A stretch of DNA of 34,089 bases from Pseudomonadota bacterium (GCA_018240985.1 JAFEER010000107.1:1-34089); one strand, 5' to 3'; positions 16,507 to 25,338 are shown, counted from the first letter of the stretch. The notes: a model not told the origin generated them from the letters alone. Translations and numbers: made by a program.

Positions 16507-19158
16507 ATGTTCCCCTTTTCTTCTCGCAGCAAAATGTCCGACGCACCCGAAGCGCCCCCGGTTCAAACCAAAGCCAATGAGCAGCATCCCCTCGATGCCT
16601 TGACGGGCGGCGCATTTTCCGCGGCCACATCGGGTGAGCGCTCGGCGCGCATCCGTGACTGGCTTGCCACCCAACCTGCCACCGACAGGCTGCAGGAAGT
16701 CTTCAAGGAACTCAGCGCGCGCGACAAGGGGGCTGCCCGTGCAGTGCGTGAACGGCTCGATGAAATCCGCCGCGCCCAGGGGCAGGCCGCCATCGCCGCC
16801 GAGTGGCAGGCCAAGGCCGAGGCGCTGCTGGCCGCGGCGCAATTGAATATTGCCGATGCCCTGGCATGGCAGCGTGACGCGGCCAAGGCCGGGGCTGCGC
16901 TGTCGCGCGAGCCGCTGTCGGTGTTCAAGGCCCAATTGAGCGAGCGCGTGAAGATCATCGAAGACCTGCAGCATCGCGTACAGGTGCAGCGTGAGGCAGC
17001 CGTGCTGTTGGCGCAGCGCATCGAGGTGCTGTCCACCAAGCCCTGGCAGGACGCACAGTCGGCCCTGGAGGCCTTGAGCGCCGATGTCGGCCGCTGGCAG
17101 GAACAGGCCCAGGCCCTGACGGGCGACGCCGCCTGGCCCAGTGTGGAAGTGCGTTTCCCCACCCAGCTGGAATCGTCGCGCAGCCAGCTGCTGGTGGTGT
17201 GGGAGGCGTTTCAGTCGGCCTTGGCGCTGACGGTGGCGGCGGCCCAGGACGCGAATGCGCCATTGCCCCCCGTGCCGGTATGGGCCGACGAATTGCGCCA
17301 GGCGCGCGGACTGCCCGCCGAGGCCGATGCCGCGCCTGCGCGTGCCCCGGCCAAACCCAAGATCGACCCGGAACTGCGCGACAAGGCCGTGCAGGCCGTC
17401 GGCGAAACGCTATCTAAATTAGAGCAAGAGACGACCCAGGGGCACGGCAAGGCCAGTGCCGGCGCCGCAGCTGCGTTGCGCGCGGTGCTCAAGCAGCACG
17501 GCCGCTTCATCGACGCAGAGCTCGAGCGCAAGGTGCATGCCGCCCTGGTGGCCGCCGGCGAACTCGAAGGCTGGCAGCGCTGGAGCGCCGATCAGGTGCG
17601 TGAAGACCTGGTGGGTCGCGCCGAGGCGCTGCTGCGCCGCCCCGATGGCCAGGGCCTGGGCGGGCGCAAGATGCAGGAAGTACTGCGCCAGCTGCGCGAG
17701 CAGTGGAAGCAGGCCGATCAGGGTGCACCGGCCAACCACGCGCTGTGGAAGAAGTTTGACGACGCCTGCAATGCAGCGCACAAGGTGGTCGAGGCCTGGC
17801 TGGAAAAGGTGCGTGCCGAAGGCGCCGAGCACCGGGCGCAGCGCATGGCCCTGATTGAAGAGGTGAAGGCCTGGGCGCAGGAGCATGGCGCCGCCATGGC
17901 CGGTGACTGGAAGGCCGCGGGCCGGGCATTGCACCAGTTCGGCGAGCGTTGGCGCGCCGGCGGCCATGTGAGTGAAAAGATGTTTGCCGAACTGCAGCCG
18001 CTGTGGAAACAGGCCCTGGCAGCCGCCAGTGCACCGTTGGATGCGGCGCAAAAGACCAGTCTGCAGCTGCGTCAGGCCATGATTGCCGAGGCAGAGGCTC
18101 TGGGCGCTGCGGCGTCGCTGCGCATCGACGCCATCAAGGCGCTGCAGCAGCGCTGGCAGGCCGAGGCGCAGTCCGTGCCACTGGATCGCAAGCACGAGCA
18201 AAAGCTGTGGGACGCATTCCGCAAGCCCATTGACGAAGCCTTCAATCGCAAGACGGCAGAGCGCGAACGCAACGTGGAGCAGTTGAGTGCACGCGACCAG
18301 GCCGTTCTGGATGCATCCAAGGCATTGGAGGCGGCCAACGCATCGGGCGATGTACAGAAAATCCGCACCGCCATGGCGGATTTGGAATCTGCCCTCAAGG
18401 CTCAGGCCAAGGCCGCAGATGCCGATGTGAAAGCGCCTGAAACACAGGGCGATGCGCCCCAAACAGCGACTGATGTCGAAGCAGACAAGGCAGATGCCAA
18501 GCCCGCTGCTGTTGCCGCGCGGCCGGTGGTGGCAGTACGTGGCGATGACCGCCCCGGTATGCGCAAGGCCGAGCCGGCGCAGCCCATGCGTGCCGGCCGT
18601 GCCGGGGGCGAGCGCCGTGACGCGCGCGATGGGCGTGGCCCACGCGATGGTGCGGGGCGTGGCCGTGAACGCGAAGGCTTCGAAGCCCGTGGCCCGCGTT
18701 TGGGCGACACCGCCTTCCGGGCGCAGCGCGACGCCATGGAACACGCGCAGAGCGCCTTGCGCAAGCTCGCTGCTCAGGCCCATGGCGAAGCGCTCACCGA
18801 ACTCATGGCCGCATGGAAGAGCCGCGATGCCGAACAGGTGCCTACGGTGCAGGCGCTGGGCGGCAAGGTGACGGCCGGTGTGCGTGGCAGCTGGAGCCAG
18901 GCGATTGGCATGGCTGCATCTTCCGGCGTTGCCGCAGAACAGGCTCTGCTGCGCCTGGAAATGGCTGCTGACGTGCCCACACCTGCCGATCAATTGGCGG
19001 CGCGCCGTGCGCTGCAGCTGCAGATGCTGACGCGGCGCAATGATCCTGCGCCGGGGGAGACCTGGGCGCAGGATACGGCCCAGGTGTTTGCCGGCGTCAG
19101 CGATGAAGCCAGCGCTCGCCGCTTGCAAAACGTACTCAAGGTGCTGCTGCGCAAGTGA
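16507..19158 (+). CDS. DUF349 domain-containing protein
   Basis: Cytoplasmic protein of 883 residues, largely alpha-helical and charged, with repeated DUF349 units (for example WKQADQGAPANHALWKKFDDA and the later HEQKLWDAFRKPIDEAFNRK). A disordered tract of about 85 residues (roughly 630-735) is rich in Ala/Asp and then Arg/Gly (GRGPRDGAGRGRERE), which suggests nucleic-acid binding. The C-terminal 150 residues are again helical. The cellular function of DUF349 proteins is not established. Residues 302-305 use the codons CTA TCT AAA TTA, far more AT-rich than the surroundings. The start is ambiguous: ATG 16507 or ATG 16534, neither with a good ribosome-binding site. The 184 bp before it hold nothing I recognise. 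Confidence 0.8.
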   Translation: MFPFSSRSKMSDAPEAPPVQTKANEQHPLDALTGGAFSAATSGERSARIRDWLATQPATDRLQEVFKELSARDKGAARAVRERLDEIRRAQGQAAIAAEWQAKAEALLAAAQLNIADALAWQRDAAKAGAALSREPLSVFKAQLSERVKIIEDLQHRVQVQREAAVLLAQRIEVLSTKPWQDAQSALEALSADVGRWQEQAQALTGDAAWPSVEVRFPTQLESSRSQLLVVWEAFQSALALTVAAAQDANAPLPPVPVWADELRQARGLPAEADAAPARAPAKPKIDPELRDKAVQAVGETLSKLEQETTQGHGKASAGAAAALRAVLKQHGRFIDAELERKVHAALVAAGELEGWQRWSADQVREDLVGRAEALLRRPDGQGLGGRKMQEVLRQLREQWKQADQGAPANHALWKKFDDACNAAHKVVEAWLEKVRAEGAEHRAQRMALIEEVKAWAQEHGAAMAGDWKAAGRALHQFGERWRAGGHVSEKMFAELQPLWKQALAAASAPLDAAQKTSLQLRQAMIAEAEALGAAASLRIDAIKALQQRWQAEAQSVPLDRKHEQKLWDAFRKPIDEAFNRKTAERERNVEQLSARDQAVLDASKALEAANASGDVQKIRTAMADLESALKAQAKAADADVKAPETQGDAPQTATDVEADKADAKPAAVAARPVVAVRGDDRPGMRKAEPAQPMRAGRAGGERRDARDGRGPRDGAGRGREREGFEARGPRLGDTAFRAQRDAMEHAQSALRKLAAQAHGEALTELMAAWKSRDAEQVPTVQALGGKVTAGVRGSWSQAIGMAASSGVAAEQALLRLEMAADVPTPADQLAARRALQLQMLTRRNDPAPGETWAQDTAQVFAGVSDEASARRLQNVLKVLLRK

Positions 19159-19170
19159 GTGAATGCAAGT

Positions 19171-19208
19171 TACGAGTACGGCGGCACGGCATTGCCGCCG
19201 TACTCGTA
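19171..19208 (+). repeat. perfect 16-bp hairpin after the DUF349 gene
   Basis: TACGAGTACGGCGGCA pairs without mismatch with its complement at 19193-19208 around a CGGCAT loop. It begins 13 bases after the stop codon. There is no T-run on either side, so it is more likely an mRNA 3'-end stabiliser or a repeat than a classical terminator. Confidence 0.6.
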
Positions 19209-19243
19209 CCGTACTGAAGACGCGCAAGGCAAGACGCCAAAAC

Positions 19244-19277
19244 AAAAAAGCCGCTGATGATCATCAGCGGCCTTTTC
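19244..19277 (-). terminator. bidirectional terminator between DUF349 gene and first tRNA-Leu
   Basis: GCCGCTGATGATCATCAGCGGC (19250-19271) is a perfect palindrome flanked by six As on the left and CTTTTCTTG on the right. It reads as an intrinsic terminator for the minus-strand tRNA and more weakly for the plus-strand DUF349 gene. Confidence 0.85.
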
Positions 19278-19283
19278 TTGTTT

Positions 19284-19368
<85 letters not shown>

Positions 19369-19385
19369 ATTTCAGGGAAGCTCGC

Positions 19386-19391
19386 ATTGTA
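19386..19391 (-). promoter_or_regulatory. -10 box of tRNA-Leu copy A
   Basis: TACAAT on the minus strand, 18 bp before the mature 5' end. The -35 is not obvious. The same hexamer sits at the same distance before copy B, so the two genes are probably transcribed separately. Confidence 0.55.
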
Positions 19392-19491
19392 GTGCTTTTT
19401 CTTCTACCGCCAGAAAAGCTTCTCACATTTTCTTCAGTCGGCTTCCCGGATTGGTTTGCCTCGAGGTCGGCAGGCATCGGTCATGCACAAC

Positions 19492-19544
19492 AAAAAAGCC
19501 GCCTTCAAAGAAAGCGGCCTTTGTTCAAAAAACCCTTGCGGGTT
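19492..19544 (-). terminator. tandem terminators after tRNA-Leu copy B
   Basis: On the minus strand AACCC-GCAA-GGGTT followed by TTTT (19527-19544), then GCCGC/GCGGC followed by six Ts (19492-19519). Two intrinsic terminators in series separate copy B from copy A. Confidence 0.8.
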
Positions 19545-19555
19545 CTCGTTAAACT

Positions 19556-19640
<85 letters not shown>

Positions 19641-19658
19641 ATCTCAGGAAAGACTTAG

Positions 19659-19664
19659 ATTGTA
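19659..19664 (-). promoter_or_regulatory. -10 box of tRNA-Leu copy B, overlapping the rnr start codon
   Basis: TACAAT on the minus strand, 19 bp before the tRNA 5' end, matching copy A's box. Its complement on the plus strand, ATTGTA, contains the proposed UUG start codon of rnr (19660-19662). Confidence 0.55.
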
Positions 19665-21966
19665 TAGCAAAAAAAAATACCCCGATGCGTTCGCTGCGCA
19701 AATTTCTTCGGATGAAATCGAAGGCACAGTTCAAGGGCATCGCGACGGCCATGGATTTGTTCTTCGCGACGATGGTGAGCCCGACATCTACATTCCGCCG
19801 AACGAAATGCGTGCCGTGCTGCACAAGGATCGCGTGCGTGTGCGTATCGTGCGTCAGGACAGGCGCGGTCGGCCCGAGGGGCGGGTCACTGAAATCATAG
19901 AGCGCCCGCCGCAACCCATCATTGGCCGGCTGCTCCAGGAGAGCGGCGTATGGCTGGTGGCGCCCGAGGACAAGCGCTATGGCCAGGATGTCTTGATTCC
20001 CAAGGGGGCGACCGGCACCGCTGCTACCGGGCAGGTGGTCGTGGTGCAGTTGACCGAACCGCCAGCCCTGTTCGGTCAACCGGTGGGACGCGTGGTTGAG
20101 GTGCTGGGCGAAGTGGACGACCCGGGGATGGAGGTGGAGATCGCGGTGCGCAAGTATGGCGTGCCACACGAATTCTCCGAGGCTTGCCTGGCACAGGCGA
20201 AGGCGCTTCCAGAATCGGTGCGAGCGCAGGACAAGCGCCGCCGCGTCGATCTCACGGATATTCCGCTCGTCACCATCGACGGTGAGGATGCGCGTGATTT
20301 CGACGATGCCGTGTACTGCGAGCCCACCAAGGTGGGGCGCGGCAAGGGCTGGCGCCTGCTGGTGGCGATTGCCGACGTGAGTCACTATGTGGAAACCGGC
20401 AGCGCCATCGATGTCGATGCCTACGACCGCGCCACCAGTGTGTACTTTCCGCGGCGTGTCATTCCCATGTTGCCGGAGAAGCTCTCCAACGGGTTGTGCT
20501 CGCTCAACCCCCATGTGGAGCGCCTGTGCATGGTCTGCGACATGCTGGTCAGCGCCAAGGGCGAGGTACAGGCCTACCAGTTCTATCCAGCCGTGATGCT
20601 CAGTCATGCTCGCCTGACCTATAACGAGGTGTCGGCCGTACTGGGGAACACGCGCGGGCCGGAGGCAGCGAAATACAAGGATCGTATTGGAGAACTGTTG
20701 AACCTGCATGATTGCTATCGCGCCTTGCTCGCTGCCAGGCAGACGCGTGGTGCGGTGGACTTCGAGACCACCGAGACGCAGATCATTTGCGACGACAACG
20801 GCCGTATCGACAAGATCGTGCCGCGCGTGCGCACCGAGGCGCATCGATTGATCGAGGAGGCCATGCTGGCAGCCAATGTCTGCAGCGCAGACTTCGTGCA
20901 TCAGGCGCATCGCCCCGCGCTGTACCGGGTGCACGAGGGGCCGACGCCGGAAAAGCAGGAGATTCTGCGCGCCTATCTCAAGGCCATGGGTGTGGCGTTG
21001 ACGATCAGCGACGATCCGCGTCCCGAAGAGTTTCAGGCCATTGCCGAGGCCACCAAGGACAGGCCCGACGCGCAGCAGATCCATACCATGCTGCTGCGCT
21101 CCATGCAGCAGGCGATCTACACGCCCATCAACAGCGGCCACTTTGGCCTGGCATTCGAGGCCTATACGCACTTCACGAGCCCGATACGCCGCTATCCAGA
21201 CCTACTGGTGCACCGCGTCATCAAGTCCGTTCTGACCGGTACCAAGTACGCCTTGCCGGCCTTGCCCACGCCGGGCGAGGCGCAGTTCAAGCTGGCCAAG
21301 CGCCTGGCATCCAAGGTGGCCGAGCCCGCCATCCGTCCCGGCAAGGGCGGCATCAGCGTGCGCGAAACCCAGGCCTGGGAGGCCGCCGGCCTGCACTGCA
21401 GCGCCAACGAACGCCGTGCCGACGAGGCCAGCCGCGACGTGGAGGCATGGCTGAAATGCCAGTACATGCGCGAGCACCTGGGGGAGGAGTACAGCGGCGT
21501 GGTCAGCGCGGTGACCAGCTTTGGCATCTTCGTGACCCTGGACGCCCTGTACGTCGAAGGGCTGGTGCACATCACGGAGCTGGGCGGCGAGTACTTCAAG
21601 TTCGACGAGGCACGCCAGGAGCTGCGCGGCGAGCGCACCGGCATTCGCTACACGATTGGCGCGCGTGTGCGCGTACAGGTCAGCCGCGTGGACCTGGACG
21701 GCCGCAAGATCGATTTCCGCCTCGTGGATGAGGTGGGAGAGCTAGTCCAGGGCAAGTCGGCGAAGCCGCGTGATGCCGGCAAGCGCCCGCCCGAGCAGGA
21801 GGGCCGGTTTCACGATGGCCACCAGCCTCAGGGCTTTTCCATGGGCCAGGGCGCGCGGCCGCACAAGGACAAGTATCGCGGGCCCGCAGGCAGCGGCAAG
21901 AAGCATGATGGCGGCAAGGGCGGGGTCAAGAAGAACGGCGGCAAGGGGCGCAAACCGCGCGCCTAA
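19660..21966 (+). CDS. rnr: ribonuclease R (3'-5' exoribonuclease, RNB family)
   Basis: Processive hydrolytic exoribonuclease for structured RNA, mRNA and rRNA quality control, and tmRNA-linked decay. Numbered from the TTG at 19660 it has 768 residues. Cold-shock-like N-terminal domains span about 15-180 (IEGTVQGHRDGHGFV). The RNB domain has the catalytic acidic cluster D207-x-x-D210 and D213-F-D215-D216, and HFTSPIRRYPDL further on. An S1 domain runs about 610-695, then a Lys/Gly-rich basic tail. The start is TTG because no ATG or GTG lies between the tRNA gene and the first domain; AGGA lies 10-13 bases upstream. The start falls inside the divergent tRNA-Leu promoter, and any rnr leader longer than 20 nt would be antisense to the tRNA. 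No convincing rnr promoter was found. Confidence 0.9.
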   Translation: MYSKKKYPDAFAAQISSDEIEGTVQGHRDGHGFVLRDDGEPDIYIPPNEMRAVLHKDRVRVRIVRQDRRGRPEGRVTEIIERPPQPIIGRLLQESGVWLVAPEDKRYGQDVLIPKGATGTAATGQVVVVQLTEPPALFGQPVGRVVEVLGEVDDPGMEVEIAVRKYGVPHEFSEACLAQAKALPESVRAQDKRRRVDLTDIPLVTIDGEDARDFDDAVYCEPTKVGRGKGWRLLVAIADVSHYVETGSAIDVDAYDRATSVYFPRRVIPMLPEKLSNGLCSLNPHVERLCMVCDMLVSAKGEVQAYQFYPAVMLSHARLTYNEVSAVLGNTRGPEAAKYKDRIGELLNLHDCYRALLAARQTRGAVDFETTETQIICDDNGRIDKIVPRVRTEAHRLIEEAMLAANVCSADFVHQAHRPALYRVHEGPTPEKQEILRAYLKAMGVALTISDDPRPEEFQAIAEATKDRPDAQQIHTMLLRSMQQAIYTPINSGHFGLAFEAYTHFTSPIRRYPDLLVHRVIKSVLTGTKYALPALPTPGEAQFKLAKRLASKVAEPAIRPGKGGISVRETQAWEAAGLHCSANERRADEASRDVEAWLKCQYMREHLGEEYSGVVSAVTSFGIFVTLDALYVEGLVHITELGGEYFKFDEARQELRGERTGIRYTIGARVRVQVSRVDLDGRKIDFRLVDEVGELVQGKSAKPRDAGKRPPEQEGRFHDGHQPQGFSMGQGARPHKDKYRGPAGSGKKHDGGKGGVKKNGGKGRKPRA

Positions 21967-21993
21967 CTGCATTGCAATCCAAGGGTAGACAGC

Positions 21994-22749
21994 ATGACTG
22001 ACATAGCAAGAACCGCCATCGTCACGGGCGCTGGCACGGGCATTGGAAAGGCTGCGGCCCTCGCCTTGCTGGGCGATGGCTGGAGTGTGGCCCTGGCGGG
22101 CCGACGCGAGGAACCCTTGATAGCCGTGGCCCAGGAGTCCGGCGCCGCGGCGCGTGCCCTGGTCGTGCCCACGGACGTAGCCGACCACGATGCCGTGCGC
22201 CAATTGTTCGATCGCACGGTGCAGCAGTTTGGCCGCGTCGATCTGCTGTTCAACAACGCCGGCGTAGGGGCTCCCGCCATTCCATTGGAGGATCTGTCGG
22301 TGGAGCAGTGGAAGAATGTGGTCGACATCAACCTGAACGGCATGTTCTATTGCATCCAGAACGCCTTCAGGGTCATGAAGGCGCAGTCGCCGCGCGGTGG
22401 GCGCATCATCAACAACGGCTCCATCTCCGCGCACGCGCCGCGTCCCAATTCCATCGCCTACACGGCCACCAAGCATGCCGTCATGGGCATGACCAAGACG
22501 GCATCGCTGGATGGCCGCAAGTACGACATTGCCGTGGGTCAGATCGACGTCGGCAATGCCGAGACCGAGCTGGCCCAGCGCATGACCCAGGGCGTGCAGC
22601 AAGCCAACGGCCAGATTGCCGCCGAGCCGCTGATGGATGTGGCCATCGTCGGCTCCAGCGTGCTCTACATGGCCAATCTGCCGCTGCAGGCGAATGTGAT
22701 GTTCCACACCGTGATGGCCACGAAGATGCCTTTTGCCGGGCGTGGTTGA
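21994..22749 (+). CDS. short-chain dehydrogenase/reductase (classical SDR)
   Basis: Soluble NAD(P)-dependent oxidoreductase, 251 residues, Rossmann fold. TGAGTGIG at 11-18 binds the cofactor, NNAG is at 87-90, and the catalytic S143, Y156 and K160 follow the S-x12-Y-x3-K pattern. R37-R38 after the second strand suggests a preference for NADP(H), though this is a weak rule. The substrate is unknown. The gene is 27 bp after rnr and 6 bp before the dihaem cytochrome gene, so it may be in one transcript with the cytochromes. The enzyme is cytoplasmic while the cytochromes are exported, so a direct electron-transfer partnership is unlikely. Confidence 0.9.
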   Translation: MTDIARTAIVTGAGTGIGKAAALALLGDGWSVALAGRREEPLIAVAQESGAAARALVVPTDVADHDAVRQLFDRTVQQFGRVDLLFNNAGVGAPAIPLEDLSVEQWKNVVDINLNGMFYCIQNAFRVMKAQSPRGGRIINNGSISAHAPRPNSIAYTATKHAVMGMTKTASLDGRKYDIAVGQIDVGNAETELAQRMTQGVQQANGQIAAEPLMDVAIVGSSVLYMANLPLQANVMFHTVMATKMPFAGRG

Positions 22750-22755
22750 AGGCGC

Positions 22756-23466
22756 ATGATGGGCATGCTGCGCCTGCTGCTAGTGTTGTACCTGAGCCTT
22801 CTGGCGTCGGGCGCACAGGCGGCATCGGCAGATGAGGGCATGGCCGCGCGGGTGCTGGCCTGCACCGCCTGCCATGGCAAGGAAGGGCGCGCCACGCCCA
22901 GCGGCTACTTCCCGCGCATTGCCGGCAAGCCCGCAGGCTACCTGTACCAGCAGCTGCTCAATTTCCGCGATGGCCGGCGCAGCTATCCGCAGATGTCTTA
23001 TCTGTTGGAGCATTTGACGGACGACTACCTGCACGAGATCGCCGGGTATTTTGCGGCGCTGGATCTGCCCTATGCCACGCCCACCAACGTGACTGCGCCC
23101 GCGGCACTGCTGCAGCGCGGCCAGCAGTTGGTGCGTGAGGGGGATGCCGACCGCAAGATTCCGGCCTGCGTGCAGTGCCACGGCCAGGCCATGACCGGTG
23201 TTGCCCCCTTCGTGCCAGGCCTGCTGGGGCTGTCGCGCGACTACGTGAGCAGCCAGCTGGGTGCCTGGCAGGCGGGACAGCGCCGCACCCAGTCGCCCGA
23301 TTGCATGGCCCGCATTGCGCGCCAGTTGACGGCGGGCGACGTGAATGCCGTGGCCGTCTGGCTGGCCGCGCAGCCCGTGCCAGGGCGGGGCAGGGCCGCG
23401 CCGGCGTTCCAGGTGAAGGAATTACCCATGCCATGCGGCAGCATCAATGCAGGAGCGCAGCAGTGA
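22756..23466 (+). CDS. dihaem cytochrome c (cytochrome c4-like), periplasmic
   Basis: Exported electron carrier of 236 residues. A signal peptide ends at AQA (20-22). Two CxxCH haem sites are present, C36-TA-C39-H40 and C138-VQ-C141-H142, each with a c-type domain of about 100 residues, as in the cytochrome c4 family (FPRIAGKPAGYLYQQLLNFRDG is typical). Possible distal methionines lie after each site. The C-terminal 30 residues are not part of the fold. The start may be ATG 22756 or 22759; GAAGG precedes both. Its stop overlaps the next gene as GTGA, indicating translational coupling. Confidence 0.88.
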   Translation: MMGMLRLLLVLYLSLLASGAQAASADEGMAARVLACTACHGKEGRATPSGYFPRIAGKPAGYLYQQLLNFRDGRRSYPQMSYLLEHLTDDYLHEIAGYFAALDLPYATPTNVTAPAALLQRGQQLVREGDADRKIPACVQCHGQAMTGVAPFVPGLLGLSRDYVSSQLGAWQAGQRRTQSPDCMARIARQLTAGDVNAVAVWLAAQPVPGRGRAAPAFQVKELPMPCGSINAGAQQ

Positions 23467-24752
23467 GCACGCGCCGCATCTGGCTTGCATGGGCGGCGGG
23501 CCTGTGTCTGCTCGCCGTAGTGGCCGTGTTTGCTCTGGCGGCACTCAACCGCCTGGATGAAACCGCGCTGCCGGAACATCATGCAGCCGCCCCCGCGACA
23601 GCAGAATTGATAGCGCATGGCGCTTACCTGGCGCGCGTTGGCAACTGCATGGGTTGTCATACCCAGCAGGGCAGTCCGGCCTATGCGGGTGGCCGGGCCA
23701 TCGATACACCCTTCGGTGCCATCTACGCGCCCAACCTCACGCCCGACGATGCCACGGGCTTGGGGCAATGGTCGGCCGCCGAGTTCTGGCGCGCCATGCA
23801 CAACGGCCGCTCGCGCGATGGGCGCCTGCTCTATCCGGCATTTCCTTACACCAGCTATACCCATGTCACGCGCTCGGACTCGGATGCCATCTTCGCGTAT
23901 TTGCACAGCCTGCCGCCCGTGCGGCAGCAGAACCGGACGCATGCGCTGAGTTTCCCGTTCAATACGCAAGGGGCCCTGGCGGTATGGCGTGCCTTGTTTT
24001 TCCGCCCCGCTGCATTTCCGCAGCAGCCCGCGCAGTCGGCCGAGTGGAACCGCGGTGCCTACCTGGTTCAGGGCTTGGGCCATTGCGCCGCCTGCCATAC
24101 GCCGCGCAATGCCCTGGGCGCGCTGCGTGCCGATGAACAGTTCCATGGCGGCTTGATTCCCGTGCAGAACTGGTATGCGCCGGCGCTCAATTCCAAGAAT
24201 CAAGCCGCCCTGGCGGGCTGGCCCTTGGAAGACGCGGTGGCGCTGCTGAAGACGGGCGTCTCGCCGCAGGCGGGCGTGTCCGGGCCGATGGCGGACGTGG
24301 TGTTCAACAGCCTGCAATACCTGAGTGATGCGGATGTACGGGCCATGGCCCTGTATCTGCGCAGCCTGCCGCAGCAAGACAAGCCGCTGCCGCCTACCGC
24401 CAAACCTACCGCCACCCAGATCGAGCAGGGGCAGAAGATTTACGGGCAGCAATGCGTGGATTGCCATGGCGAGCAGGGCCAGGGACGCCGAGCTGCATTC
24501 CCGGCGCTGGCGTCCAATCGCGCCGTGATGCTGGCCGACACGACGAATCTGGTGCGCGTGCTGCTTCAGGGCGGATACCTGCCGGCAACCGCCGGCAATC
24601 CGCGCCCCTACGGCATGCCGCCCTTCGCGCAGAGCCTGAAGGACGACGAAATCGCGGCCGTGCTGTCCTATATCCGCAATGCCTGGGGCAATGCCGCACC
24701 CAGGGTCGATACGATAGACGTCTACCGCGCACGCGAGCGGCGTGGCTTTTGA
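23463..24752 (+). CDS. trihaem cytochrome c, alcohol/sugar dehydrogenase cytochrome-subunit type
   Basis: Membrane-anchored periplasmic protein of 429 residues starting at GTG 23463, which overlaps the previous stop by 4 bp. One N-terminal hydrophobic helix (about 7-28) is followed by three cytochrome c domains with haem sites C62-MG-C65-H66, C208-AA-C211-H212 and C331-VD-C334-H335. This three-domain layout is that of the cytochrome subunit of quinoprotein alcohol dehydrogenases and FAD-dependent sugar/gluconate dehydrogenases. It passes electrons from a periplasmic dehydrogenase to quinone or to another cytochrome such as the dihaem protein beside it. No matching dehydrogenase catalytic subunit is in this window, so the partner must be elsewhere or the pair serves another donor. 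Confidence 0.88.
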   Translation: MSTRRIWLAWAAGLCLLAVVAVFALAALNRLDETALPEHHAAAPATAELIAHGAYLARVGNCMGCHTQQGSPAYAGGRAIDTPFGAIYAPNLTPDDATGLGQWSAAEFWRAMHNGRSRDGRLLYPAFPYTSYTHVTRSDSDAIFAYLHSLPPVRQQNRTHALSFPFNTQGALAVWRALFFRPAAFPQQPAQSAEWNRGAYLVQGLGHCAACHTPRNALGALRADEQFHGGLIPVQNWYAPALNSKNQAALAGWPLEDAVALLKTGVSPQAGVSGPMADVVFNSLQYLSDADVRAMALYLRSLPQQDKPLPPTAKPTATQIEQGQKIYGQQCVDCHGEQGQGRRAAFPALASNRAVMLADTTNLVRVLLQGGYLPATAGNPRPYGMPPFAQSLKDDEIAAVLSYIRNAWGNAAPRVDTIDVYRARERRGF

Positions 24753-24764
24753 AGATGATTGTTC

Positions 24765-25145
24765 ATGGAGACTGGCTTGCAAAAACCTGGATCGGCGGCG
24801 CCTACCAATCAGCCCTGGTGGGTGGTGTGCCTGTGCGCGCAATGGTGTGGCGTGTGCCGCGACTACCGCGGCGCGTTCGAAGCCCTGGCGCGTGACTGGC
24901 CGCAGCTGCGCTTTGAATGGGTGGACGTAGAGGACGAAGAAGACGTGGTCGGCGATGTGGACGTGGAGACCTTTCCCACCATCCTGATCGCCGACGGGGT
25001 TGCAGCGCGATTTCTGGGCACGGTGCTGCCGCAAACCCAGGTGCTGAGCCGCATGCTGCAGAGCCTGCAGGGAGACCCCGGCGCAACGGTTGCCGACGAT
25101 GAGGCGCAGTCATTGTTCGAGCGCATCGCGGCGAGCAGGGGGTGA
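24765..25145 (+). CDS. thioredoxin-like protein
   Basis: Small cytoplasmic protein of 126 residues with a thioredoxin fold. The active site is C28-GV-C31 (QWCGVC), with two more cysteines just before it (C22, C24), and a cis-proline in ETFPTILI near 75-76. It has no signal peptide, so a direct role in periplasmic cytochrome c maturation is unlikely. The ATG at 24765 lies 12 bp after the trihaem cytochrome gene, so it is probably in the same transcript. Its target is unknown; general thiol-disulfide exchange is the safe call. Confidence 0.82.
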   Translation: METGLQKPGSAAPTNQPWWVVCLCAQWCGVCRDYRGAFEALARDWPQLRFEWVDVEDEEDVVGDVDVETFPTILIADGVAARFLGTVLPQTQVLSRMLQSLQGDPGATVADDEAQSLFERIAASRG

Positions 25146-25176
25146 TGCCACACTGCAAGATGCGTGCCGACGAGTT

Positions 25177-25205
25177 TTGCATGTCGGCCTATTAGCGGAT
25201 ACAAT
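25177..25205 (+). promoter_or_regulatory. promoter of the rimP-nusA-infB operon
   Basis: TTGCAT (25177-25182), a 17-bp spacer, then TACAAT (25200-25205): the best sigma-70 match on the plus strand in this part of the window. The expected start is near 25212, only about 13 nt before the attenuator hairpin. Confidence 0.75.
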
Positions 25206-25224
25206 ACTAGCTTCACGACCAAAG

Positions 25225-25253
25225 CGGGCGGGTACTTACCGCCCGTTTTTTTT
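25225..25253 (+). terminator. early intrinsic terminator / attenuator in the rimP leader
   Basis: CGGGCGG pairs with CCGCCCG around GTACTTA and is followed directly by eight Ts. It lies between the operon promoter and rimP, so RNA polymerase must read through it to make NusA and IF2. A rimP-leader RNA with a terminator is described in Rfam; whether this sequence matches it was not tested. Confidence 0.8.
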
Positions 25254-25338
25254 GGGCGTTTGCTTTTTGGCTTGCGGCCTCGCAATGGCTATTGCGTCGG
25301 CCAGGCTGTTGAATTGGAATTGGACTGAGCGCGCACCT

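Noticed and set aside
17419-19245. 608-codon frame antisense to the DUF349 gene
   Set aside because: Runs through the terminator-like hairpin and has no ribosome-binding site or domain; treated as a compositional shadow.
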